Assembly: GCA_039105265.1 (NCBI GenBank)
Contig: JAPFFF010000039.1
Span: 930,001-994,000, forward strand
Direction: 5' to 3'
Length of the DNA stretch: 64,000 nucleotides
Source of the DNA: Tritrichomonas musculus
Lineage: Eukaryota > Parabasalia > Tritrichomonadida > Tritrichomonadidae
Of the stretch, positions 33,028 to 42,300 are shown one piece after another. The translations under genes and the position numbers were made by a program. Position 1 is the stretch's first letter. Every line of letters starts with the position of its first letter. The notes under the pieces are model-generated. The model worked only from the letters and a program-made list of their open reading frames with translations, was not told the DNA's origin and searched no databases.

Positions 33028-33909
33028 AAGGGACAACAGACATATATTTTGTAAACCTTTGAATAATCAATAAACTCATAGAATATAAAATTGAATAGTA
33101 GCTTTTTAGGAAAAAGTTTAGGTCAAAAATTATAATATATCGCTAGAACGATCAATTTTTCTTCCTCTCAATTTATTCATTCTATCAAAAAAATTGGAAT
33201 ATGATAAAATTAAGAATAAATTTAAACAGTATTTAAATAAAATAATTTATTGCAATAAGAATTTAATAAAAATATATTGAAAATAAAGATTATATGTATA
33301 TAAGGCGAATTTTTGAGATAATTGGCCTTATCAATTTTTTTTATTTGGTTTTATTTTCCCGTCTTATTAGAACTATCACGAACTATTACATTAGAAAATC
33401 CTTACAAATATTATTCAACAATTCAAATATTAAAAGAATATAAGTTAACAAAAGCTTTTAAGTGAGAAAAATCAATACAAATTACCATAATCAATAAACC
33501 TGCTTATTAAAATGTTTCACAACTTCATATAAAGAATCAATTAGATTGTAAGGTTGCAATATGATGACAATATTCGTTTTATTTGCATTTTATAAATATT
33601 CAAATCATAAATCAGTATTAGCATTTTTTACATCATAATAACAGTAAATTGCTTAAATGGGTATATAATACTTTTAAAATAATATTATCTGAATCAAATT
33701 TTCATCCTTTATTTAATAAATATTTTTATTTCTATTTAATTTTTTATTTCTTTGGATAAGAAAATACTCAATATGATGTTCATGAATATATACAATATTA
33801 ATAATTACTATTTCCCATTTTTAAAAAACAAGAATATTAAAAATTTCATTTTGTGGGAACTCATTGAATTTTACTCTTTCAATTTTCAAAATTTTGTCTG
33901 TTGTCCCTT
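33028..33909. mobile_element. AAGGGAC-terminus element, left-arm copy (882 bp)
   Basis: AAGGGACAACAGACATATAT at the left pairs with the inverted TTTTGTCTGTTGTCCCTT at 33909. Internal blocks near the left end (TTGTAAACCTTTGAATAATC, CTCATAGAA, GGAAAAAGTTT) are shared with the repeat ends at 413 and 12296. There is no coding sequence. The mirror copy is 45521-46402. A target duplication could not be resolved. Confidence 0.6.
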
Positions 33910-34867
33910 AACAAATATATAATTTAATTTCAACAATATCTTATGAAAATAATATTATTTTATCAATATATATATATATATATATAAATATATTATAAAA
34001 ATAATTATTCAAAATTTATTTTCACAATTTTTATTAAAACCCAATATTTGTGTATATCATTTAATAATTAATTTATTTGAATTTATAATATAATAAATAA
34101 TTATTAAATATATTATAATCTATTTTCATTGATAGTATATTATCAAATTATTTATTTTATAATATATTTTTGTTTTATTTTTTATTATTTTTGAAAACAA
34201 AATTTTTACTTTTGATAAAAAACTTTTTATATATGGGATGCAACGATAAAAAAGTGTCACTATATTTACGCCCTAATAAAAATTATTAAAAACAGGAAAT
34301 ATAAATTAAGAGAACTTTAATAAATCGAATGATACCTCTTTGATAAGAAAATGTCTATCAGAAGTCGAGATATCACTTACGAAATTTGTGAAGGTCTGTT
34401 TGATTTATAATATTTGTTTTTTCAAATAAAAACAATTTTAAATATGCTGTTTATCATATAAAATATATCATAAATATAAACGCTATCTTCTTAATTGATA
34501 TAAACTGTCAGAAGTCGAGATATCGCATGCAAAATTTGTGAAGGTCTTTTTGATTTTAAAAAATTTTCATCTTGTAAGTTTTAAAATAAAACCTAATGCT
34601 TATTATTTTGCTAAAAAATCCTATTTTTCAAATATTATTTAGAAAAAATGTGAGATTGATTAATGGTATGGAAACTTCTATCCACTCGACAGATCATTTT
34701 TCTTTCAATATATAATTTTTAAATGACAGTATTAATGATAAATATAATATAAAAAAGATATATTTTTCGAGAAGAATTTAAGATAAAAATAAATTATTTT
34801 TTTTGGAAAAAATTGAATCCTAATCTGGTTATATTAATTCAAAAAACAATTTTTTTTTATTTTTATA

Positions 34868-35730
34868 CAAGATAGCCACTTTTTGAGCTACGCTCAAAAA
34901 GTGTCTTTCTCAAATTTATAAATAAAGTCAATTTACAAATTATTTTTTCGCCAACAGGTATTCCAATTGGAAGAACAATCGAATGAAATATTTGAATGGA
35001 TATATCAGAAAAATTGAGAAGACTTGCACCTTGAACGACATGGAAAGGTTGTAATTGTGATTAAAAGATCGAAATAATTATTTAAATAAAATAATCGATT
35101 TTGATCATTTGATAATATTGATAGGAAAACTTGATTCAGAAATTGCATGTGAATCAGAATAGTTTAACGAAAGATTAGAAAATAAATATTTATAGCTGGC
35201 ATCTGGGAAATTAGTCTTTTATCTAAAAAAAAAATATTTTCTTTTATGATTCAATCAATTTATCCATCATCCAAAATTACAATAATAGTAGTATAAATTA
35301 TTTCTTTTTATATAATTATGAAATCAATATCTCCTTTTCATATCATTATAAAAATATTTTTAAAAATGAATAAATTGAAAAATTTAATTGAAATTTATTT
35401 GGAAATTTGAATTGACCAAAAATAATAATACAAAAATTCAATCTTCAAATAAACTCATAAAAGAAAAAATATGAAAAATAAAGTAATTTATAAAAAGGAA
35501 TGAAATAATGAAGAGAAAATCGTATCTATAATTTTGTGAGAAATATAAAATTTTTAAAACACATTTATTTTTATATTGAATTTTTTTTCTCATAATCAAC
35601 GGAATATATCTGAGCAATCCATATATTTCAGCCCCAAATATAAAATATTATAAGCTAATCAGCGTTTTTTAATATTTTTCAATACTTTACAAATGGACAA
35701 CCGCTCTATTTATTTTTAATTATATAATAG
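34868..35730. repeat. 863-bp insertion present only in the left arm
   Basis: Absent from the mirror arm at 42797/42796 and from the related element copy at 43276-45035, so this is an insertion and not a loss. It opens with a perfect 12-bp-stem hairpin (CACTTTTTGAGC, loop TAC, 34877-34903). It also contains a plus-strand coding trace near 35040-35190 (IIDFDHLIILIGKLDSEIAC), interrupted by stops. No terminal inverted repeats or clear duplication were seen. Confidence 0.6.
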
Positions 35731-35895
35731 AAATATATTATTTTTAAATATAATTATATAAGTAATTTATATTTCATGAGGAAGAACTCGAAAATTACCA
35801 ATTTTTATATTCAGATCACAAGTGATATGAATTATTTTAACCTAAAAGGCGAATTTTTTTTTACCTAAAAGGCGAATTTCAAAATTTTAAAAATT

Positions 35896-36131
35896 ATGAG
35901 TTTATACAGGAAATTGTTTTCTAATTTTCTTCATATTGATATTAAAAATTCTATTCCCAATTCGTTCAAATCACTTTTTCCATTTTAATTGTTGATTATA
36001 CATCATGGATAAGCAAACCAAGCAAAGATTATTCATTTTTAATATTTTTTCCTAAAACTCAAGCAAATTCGCCAAATTTACTAAATAAAAGCGATTTACA
36101 AAATAACTATCGTACAAATTCCAGCACATAG
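35896..36131 (+). pseudogene. Repeat-protein pseudogene, N-terminal copy
   Basis: It starts ATGAGTTTATACAGG and reads LHIDIKNSIPNSFKSLFPF before a stop. A downstream block reads FFPKTQANSPNLLNKSDLQN and ends at a TAG 30 bp before the G+C-richer element. It is a decayed copy of the gene at 44103-44663 (minus). It faces the G+C-richer element, and a second decayed copy faces it from the other side. Confidence 0.55.
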
Positions 36132-36386
36132 TTGGCAGATGAAAAAACTATCGATAATTTAAGTAGTATATACTAGTCGGTTTCCGCGGGGCACGACTGC
36201 CCACGCGTCAACACGAACTAGTTAAAAAAAAAAAAATAAAAAATAAAAAATAAAAAATAAAATAAAATAAAAAAAAAAAAAATTCAAAAAAAAAATTCTT
36301 CTTCTTCTTTTTATGTTATCCCACCCACCCACCTCAACGCTTACCATCTATGAAACGGCACAGGTACCACCCCGAGAATCTCGTAC

Positions 36387-37403
36387 TTATTTCTTTCTAT
36401 ATATTGCATCAAATGTTGATTCATATCTATCATCTAAATCAAGTGTTATGTCTTCAACAAGTATGTCATAACCGATATAGGTAATTGTATTTTCTTTGCC
36501 ATAAATTTCATCCATATACAATTCATTATCGCCAGCACAATGGTTATAAGTTATTAATCTAACATAATGTTGTTTTTGACTCCTATCTGTCCAAATTAAC
36601 AAATATTCACCATCTTCTACAGGTGCGCCATCAGATGTAGTGGCTTCTACTTGGAACAAGTTATCACCATAATAAAAACTAAAATATATCGAATGAGACT
36701 CAGTAATGTTCTCAGTAAAAGAAGAATAATAGGTTTTCCAATCAAGTGGCGGATTTTCAAGAGCAGCTAATCTAGTTTCCATTGCTTCGATTGTAGCCTT
36801 CAAGGTTGTATTTTCACCTTCTAATGTCTCTATCCTACGTATAAGTACTTCTAGACCTTCATTAGCTTCATCCACAGTAGGGTAGTTATCAAACTCTGCC
36901 TCTAGCTCATTGACCTTCTCAGCTAACAACTTGAAACAAGGCTTGAGTGAGTCCCTAAACATATTGCTGATATCCATAGCACCACTTAATGTCAAGGTTC
37001 CAGTATCAGGGTTATCATTCTCATCAGTAAAAGGTAGTTCATCAGGTTGCTTATACTCCTCTTCACACCAGGTAATTATAGGTGTTATATCTTTGGTTAT
37101 GCTTCTTGCTGTAGTACCTGACATGAAGTTAATGCTATTTCTAACCAAATCACTCATACCTTTGGTTGACTTACGCGAGAATAACCTTTTAAGGAATCCT
37201 CCACCTTTTATGGTAGGAAAGCTTATACCATCTGGAAATAGCTGCATACCAATAGAACCTATTGACCCTGCAGTACCTGCAACTCCAAAAGCTAATGCTG
37301 TTCATGAGACTATACGTAAATTATCTACATCATCCTCCAAATGTTGAGTAACTTGTTCAGTCCTTGATACTCTACCTTTTAAGCTTTCCATAACAGTGTT
37401 CAT
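36387..37403 (-). pseudogene. Element gene C: coiled-coil protein with one in-frame TGA
   Basis: The frame opens at ATG 37403, whose first bases overlap the stop of gene B (ATGA, 37400-37403), and runs 338 codons to TAA at 36387. It is broken only by a TGA at codon 34 (37302-37304). Downstream, an intact frame restarts at codon 53 (37247). In order: a basic/acidic helix (1-33), a Gly/Ala-rich hydrophobic segment right after the stop (35-53, possible membrane or fusion-like stretch), a GGGFLKRLFSRK basic patch, a coiled coil (about 157-217, with ETLEGENTTLKATIEAMETR), and a strand-rich tail containing WKTYYSSF and YLLIWTDRSQKQHYVRLI. Family unknown. Either a nonsense mutation (CGA to TGA is simplest) or readthrough or internal start. 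The coiled coil shares RLAALE with the tail of gene A. Confidence 0.6.
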
Positions 37404-38986
37404 TTCGTTAACATCATAGCTATAACATCTACATTGTTGGTAACTAAGTTTAAATCACTCCTCATAGTAGTAATATTATCAGCAGTAATTATCTTAGAGG
37501 AGGTAATATTATAATCAGTATATAAGGTTGTTGCCCCATTAGGATTTGGGGATACTTCATAAAATTGCTGCTTAATGATATACTCGAATGGGTTAGTAGT
37601 TGAATCCCAATGAACTTCATCTATTGGGTCAACATATTCATCAGCTAAATATATCTTAATATCCCTTGAGTCATTAGTAGTCGAAGCTGCATATGTATAT
37701 TCAAGCTGTTCACATGAATCAAGTACACCATGTAAGAACAACCATACCTTGTCTCCTCCATTGCCTTCTTTTCCAGTAGGTCGAACTGAGAACCTATTTG
37801 CATTTTTAGAACCTTCAAGAGTTATATCTAGGTAGAGCTCATCAATAGCACTAGTTTCTAATTTTTTAGTAGCATTATTCATCTTATAGCACCTTATTGC
37901 TTCAATATCATATCCATCTTTTGTACCTCCTTGACTTGTTTGAAAGCCTAGACCATATTTCGAAAAAGGTTCTATCTCCCCTGTCTTTAATTTTACAAAA
38001 CAGTCTATTTTGCACTTACCTCCATGAATCATGTAATGTAATAGGTTATCAGGAGAGTAGTGATTAGGCTTATTAATCAGTTTCATGTTCCTCTCACTCC
38101 TCTTGACTTGTATGTAGTTTCCATCTTCACCATACTCATTCTCCTTATTTAATCCATTAACTAATCTACCATTGATATGACCTTGTATGTTATCACCTAC
38201 CCATTTTGTACCATCCCATGATAAAAACCACTTATTACCAAAACAATACTCATTAAACCTAAACTCTAAGTCATTAGGTATAGTATATCCAGTATCTATG
38301 TTCCATTGAAGTAACCAATACTTCTTGTTATCTATCACAACCTGACTAGTTGATGTAGGCTTATATAAGTATAGTACATCACTTTTACGTAAACTTAATG
38401 CATTATCAGCTTTTATTATAGAACACTTTATTGCCTTCTCTGTCTGTAAAGAATCAGTTATATATTCATTCATTATGCTCAACTCCCCAATCAGCCACAA
38501 GGTATATGGGTTGAAGTCTAGTTTACTATCAAAAGCTATATTCATATATCCCATAATAGTACTATTATTTATACTACATCCATTACTACTTTTGGTTATT
38601 AAAGGAGAGTATACTTGACCATCCTTAACATATATGCAGAACTCCTTGACTAAATTACCACTTGTATCATATACTATATTCTTCCTCAAGACAACTTTAA
38701 ATATATTAGTCTGGGTTTTTATTTCGTTGAGCTTATTCATGAAGTCTTCAGGCAAATTAACAAACTTAAGGATATTGTAAGTTGTTGTTGAAGACTCAAA
38801 TGATACATACTGTATATTTTTATTTTTAATATCAACTTCTGGTAAACCTTCGACCTCATTAAATAAATGACCTGTCTGCACATAGTTATCCAAGTCACCC
38901 AATGTTAATAACTGGCTACCTTTTCGAGTAGCATCCCCTATCTTAAACTGTATATCTCCTTTAAATCTTGTAGTAGTATCACTCAT
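37400..38986 (-). CDS. Element gene B: fibre-like beta-rich protein (528 aa)
   Basis: Intact frame. ATG 38986 (MSDTTTRFKGDIQFKIGD) is chosen over the ATG at 39073 because the extra 29 residues overlap coding sequence of gene A in another frame. The chain is rich in Thr, Asn, Tyr, Gly and Trp, with repeated strand-like segments such as KYWLLQWNIDTGYTIPNDLE, CFGNKWFLSWDGTKWVGDNI and GDKVWLFLHGVLDS. It lacks signal peptide or membrane helix. The C-terminus (KIITADNITTMRSDLNLVTN NVDVIA, split here) looks like the start of a trimeric coiled stalk, as in phage and virus fibres. No enzymatic motif. It follows gene A by 19 bp and its TGA overlaps the ATG of gene C. A virion or attachment role is inference. 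Confidence 0.65.
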   Translation of the reverse strand: MSDTTTRFKGDIQFKIGDATRKGSQLLTLGDLDNYVQTGHLFNEVEGLPEVDIKNKNIQYVSFESSTTTYNILKFVNLPEDFMNKLNEIKTQTNIFKVVLRKNIVYDTSGNLVKEFCIYVKDGQVYSPLITKSSNGCSINNSTIMGYMNIAFDSKLDFNPYTLWLIGELSIMNEYITDSLQTEKAIKCSIIKADNALSLRKSDVLYLYKPTSTSQVVIDNKKYWLLQWNIDTGYTIPNDLEFRFNEYCFGNKWFLSWDGTKWVGDNIQGHINGRLVNGLNKENEYGEDGNYIQVKRSERNMKLINKPNHYSPDNLLHYMIHGGKCKIDCFVKLKTGEIEPFSKYGLGFQTSQGGTKDGYDIEAIRCYKMNNATKKLETSAIDELYLDITLEGSKNANRFSVRPTGKEGNGGDKVWLFLHGVLDSCEQLEYTYAASTTNDSRDIKIYLADEYVDPIDEVHWDSTTNPFEYIIKQQFYEVSPNPNGATTLYTDYNITSSKIITADNITTMRSDLNLVTNNVDVIAMMLTK

Positions 38987-39005
38987 TTTAGTTAAATAAA
39001 ACTTC

Positions 39006-40463
39006 TCATTCGATGTTAGCACATTTAGCTTCAAGTGCTGCAAGTCTTGCCTCAAGAGTATCAATATATGCATCCTTCTAGTCTATCATTTCCTTCACTT
39101 CTACTTTAGTAATATAAGCAGTCATATCTATATCTTCTAATGGATGTTTTGTACTTGACTTATTTTCAAGCTCTTTGATTTTCTCGCACATGAATGCTAT
39201 TGTACCCTTTAAAGTATCGCGATATGTCTTTGCAATATTAATACATGTATCAAATGAAACCATCATCTTATCAGCATCCTTCATTGTTATTTCAAGTTCA
39301 GGTTCATCATCTGTTTCTTCATGATATGCCCATGCAAGAATCTTTTCTAATACATCTTCCTCTGCTAATGTTTCTGGGTTATCATTTTGACGGAACCAAC
39401 TTGGAATATTAAATAATCCTATTCTATTTGCTACGTATGCTTCTGCTGCTACTCCAGCTATTGCTGCTGCATCACCAGGATGATGTCTAACAAACTGCCA
39501 TTGACCATGTAAGAACCTTCTAGCAACATAACCTACTGCTCCCATAATAACCTGAGTAGTTGCACTTATAACACCATCTTGTCTGTACATTTCTATCACT
39601 CCATTTACAATATTAATTACATGTAGTCTTCTTCTATCTATTGTAGCAACTACATTTCCATTATATAGTACTTGTGTTATTTCTTCACCAGTTGTTTCAT
39701 CTAATGTGTCATTAAAAGCTAAAAGATTACCATGAGAATAAATATTATCCATTAGTTCTCCTCTTTGTTCATCACTCATTTGTTCTATCATTCTTGCTGT
39801 TATTGCTGGTGTTGTTCCTGGTACAGTCCAAGTATCTGTTGTGGCAACAAGGTCATAATGTTGATATCTTACTCCATTTGCATTGACTTCTATCTGTGAA
39901 TTTATTCCAACAAATCGTACTTGACCTCCACTAATATTTGCTGTAGTTGGTGCTGAATAATCAATAGTAGCAACAATTGGGTCAATAGTCTCTCCTCTAT
40001 GATCAATAATATTTATCCATGCTTCCATTGTTTGCTCATTCAAGTAAGGTTCTAATCCAATATCTCCATTTTGTACAAATGGTAAATTTAATCTGTCTTG
40101 CATAGATAATTGTTCAATATCTCTCGCTGTGTATGTTGTTCCTTCCCATTCTATTGACCAATTATTATCAGTAGCTCTATGTATTCTATCTGTCATCTCA
40201 ATATCAGCTGGTCTTATTAGAGTCCTTCGTTGAAATACATTATTATGGATAATGAGTTGGTCATTATAAAACAAATCATACACATTAAACCACTCTCTTC
40301 CATGATATTGGATACGTAATACTTCAGGATGACTAGCAACTAATGCATTTCGTTCTGCTCTTGTCATATCCGCAATATCTTCTAAGGTATACTGGATTCC
40401 AGATATATCGATAACAGGAACTTGATTCCTAAGTGCAATCGTAGTTGAAGCTGTATTTGTCAT
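39006..40463 (-). CDS. Element gene A: three-repeat protein (461 aa, then TAG plus 23 codons)
   Basis: ATG 40463 lies only 3 bp inside the inner edge of the right terminal repeat, so the repeat probably supplies the promoter and leader. The open frame ends at TAG (39078-39080). The same frame then continues for 23 codons as an ideal coiled coil (DAYIDTLEARLAALEAK) to TGA at 39006, so the TAG is probably a nonsense mutation (CAG to TAG) or a readthrough site. The protein has three internal repeats at about 16-75, 101-155 and 211-270, each with a signature like TLEDIADMTRAER, TARDIEQLSMQDR or TARMIEQMSDEQR. A helix-rich region (300-350, with AAAIAGVAAEAYVANRI) and an acidic tail follow. No known family is recognised. 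Confidence 0.65.
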
Positions 40464-40539
40464 TGTAGTTCGTGTTGACGCGTGGGCAGCCGTGCCCCGC
40501 GGAAACCGACTAGTATATACTACTATTTATTTGTTTATA

Positions 40540-40760
40540 AGGAAAATAAAACATACTGGAATTAATAAAAGAATTGTTTTGTAAAACGATCTTATTTAGT
40601 GAGTTTTTTGAATTTGTTTGAGCTTTAGGAAAAGACATTCTAAAATAATTATCTTTGCATGGTTTACTTTTCCACGCTGCGCTGGGAAATACCTAAGAAT
40701 TGTTTTGTAAACTACTCTTATTTAGTTATTTTGTTGAGTTTATTTGTGTCTTTGGAAGAA
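40540..40760 (-). pseudogene. Repeat-protein pseudogene, second decayed copy
   Basis: The minus strand reads SFPKAQTNSKNSLNKIVLQN and NSFINSS, with a second more decayed unit upstream. These correspond to the SFPKSQTSSP-type units of the gene at 44103-44663. It converges on the G+C-richer element from the right, mirroring the copy at 35896-36131. Confidence 0.5.
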
Positions 40761-42120
40761 ATACTATAAAAAAAATAAATTAACCTTTTTGGTCAAAAAA
40801 TTTTCATCTTTATTGGTCAATAATAAAATTCATATCATCAATGATATGAACTATACAAAAAATTGATAACATCATATAAGATCTCCAAATCCACTCGAAA
40901 AACATGGCCTTTTTTATTTTATTTTCTAATAAATAAAAAAATTAGGAACATTTAAAAAAACTTAAAACTTTTGTCGACTCGTTCATCTTTAAATTGATTT
41001 TTTCTTAAAAAAACATTTTTTTCTCATTATGCATTTTATGAGATTTGAATTAAGCACTTTCATGCTATTTTCAAATATGTTAATAATATGATAAAACAAT
41101 ATTAGATATGTATTAAACTTTGATGAGGTTTTTTCCGTTGATCAAAAATTGCAAATTTTGGGATTTCATTTTTTTCTTGTTTTTCGGTAATAAAATTAAA
41201 ATTATATTTTTTTGATTTTATATTTATGCTAAAAATATTATATACATGACGATGGACTAATTTTTAATAAAAAATGATCAATATTCGAGCTTTTTTTGCA
41301 TAAAATAAAATTGAATTGAAAAAGAGTTTCCATACCTTTGATTGATTCAAATAGAATTTTAATCCTATTGAAACCATCGTTTTTGCTTATCAATTTTTGA
41401 ATAAAATATTATAGATATTGAAAAATATTGAAAATTTTTTTCTACACAAATACATTTATATTTGAATATTTAAGACGAATATGATTATTTTACCCAATAT
41501 TAATAAAATATATTTAACATATTCAAAAATTTAGTTAATATATTGACATAATTTTCAAAACTGTTTCGAAAAAATCCTTTTTTTATAACCATATTTTTTA
41601 TGTATTCAAAATGGTTTAAATAAAAGTATTTGTACATCTTAATATTTTACTAATATATCCAAAATAAAAATGCCATTTTATTTCATATTTCATATTAATA
41701 TTATTTTATTATTATAAATAAACCTAATTTATAACATTCTTCAAAATTATATATCAAATTATCTATACATCAAGATGATATATAAATTACTATATTTATT
41801 GCGTTTGTAAAATCATAATTAGCATTTTGGAATATATTAATGTCATTACGGTAATATAAAATATAATCAAAAAGAATTTTACAAAATACTCGAACAGAGT
41901 CTCAGAAAAAATGAAAGTGATATCTCGACTTCTGACAGATATTTTCCAAAACCAGCCCATAATTCATTTTTATTTATAAGTCCATATTTAATTTATCATA
42001 TTTTTTAAAAAAATAGTATAGTAACAAAAAAAATTGAATGAATTTTCAGAAAATTCCCTATCGTTGCATCCCCTATCTTTTTATTTTATTTTATTTTTGA
42101 ATTTATTCAGAAATAAAAAT

Positions 42121-42300
42121 CAGGGTTGTCGATCGATGATGATAAATATCGATTATCGGCTCATTATCGATAGTCCGATAATATCGATAAAAATTTGTTC
42201 GATAACCAATAATTATCGATAAATACGTTAAGCAAAACCGCCGATATTTGGTCACTATCGGACGGTTACGGTTCGATATTCTCCGATATATTATAATAAA
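42121..42300 (+). repeat. Solo hAT-type terminus
   Basis: CAGGGTTGTCGATCGATGAT starts a dense array of TATCGATA and CGATAAT words (42130-42295). It has the same architecture as the 4544-6919 element and the 14502 end. No opposite terminus or 8-bp duplication was found. Confidence 0.5.

Larger units (their letters stand above)
30017..36003 (+). repeat. Left arm of a giant palindrome
   Basis: This arm reads as the reverse complement of 42524-49539. The outer edge is CCCATCTTTTATTTTGAACT after seven Ts; the inner edge is AATTGTTGATTATACAT. Removing an 863-bp insertion in this arm and two insertions (about 125 and 1,760 bp) in the other leaves about 5.13 kb versus about 5.13 kb, which accounts for the lengths. 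By eye only scattered single-base differences occur (for example GGGTCCGCGAT versus GGGTCCACGAT). The arm holds one small gene (31853), an AAGGTAC end (32719), an AAGGGAC element (33028) and the left part of a larger transposon (34662 on). Confidence 0.9.
36162..40524 (-). mobile_element. G+C-richer TIR element with three packed genes
   Basis: Terminal inverted repeats of 59 bp (36162-36220 and 40466-40524) differ at one position. They start AGTAGTATATACTAGTCGGT and include the G+C-rich TTTCCGCGGGGCACG and CCCACGCGTCAACACGAAC. The outer TAGTATATACTA is itself palindromic, so a 10-bp duplication AGTATATACT or a longer repeat cannot be told apart. The 4,363-bp unit is visibly richer in G+C than everything around it. 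It encodes three same-strand genes with no transposase, integrase or polymerase. It sits inside the transposon 34662-41339, in the loop of the giant palindrome. Fibre-like and coiled-coil proteins in a TIR element suggest a non-autonomous Maverick/Polinton-type (virus-derived) relative; this is inference. Confidence 0.85.
34662..41339. mobile_element. Nested transposon with 8-bp duplication GATTGATT
   Basis: The left end AATGGTATGGAAACTTC and right end GAGTTTCCATACCTTT are inverted termini (consensus AAAGGTATGGAAAC). Exact GATTGATT repeats flank it at 34654-34661 and 41340-41347. The interior, once the 4.36-kb G+C-richer element (36162-40524) and the 863-bp left-arm insertion are removed, is about 1.45 kb. 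It holds palindromes of the TTCATATCAC-GTGATATGAA type, an ACCTAAAAGGCGAATT repeat, and convergent remnants of a repeat-protein gene (35896-36131 plus, 40540-40760 minus). The left third lies in the palindrome arm and the rest in the loop. A sister copy is 43276-45035. The superfamily is not assigned; 8 bp is compatible with hAT. Confidence 0.75.

Noticed and set aside
36910-37347. Plus-strand open frame of 145 codons across element gene C
   Set aside because: Antisense to a frame with coherent coiled-coil and basic motifs; its own composition is arbitrary Ser/Leu/Pro and it has no Inr.
37400-39073. Start of element gene B at ATG 39073
   Set aside because: The extra 29 codons overlap, in another frame, the coiled-coil tail of gene A. 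ATG 38986 gives a natural start 19 bp after that tail.
36387-40463. Reassigned stop codons in the G+C-richer element
   Set aside because: TAG, TGA and TAA each appear as the internal stop in one gene or another and each also ends intact genes, so no consistent recoding explains them.
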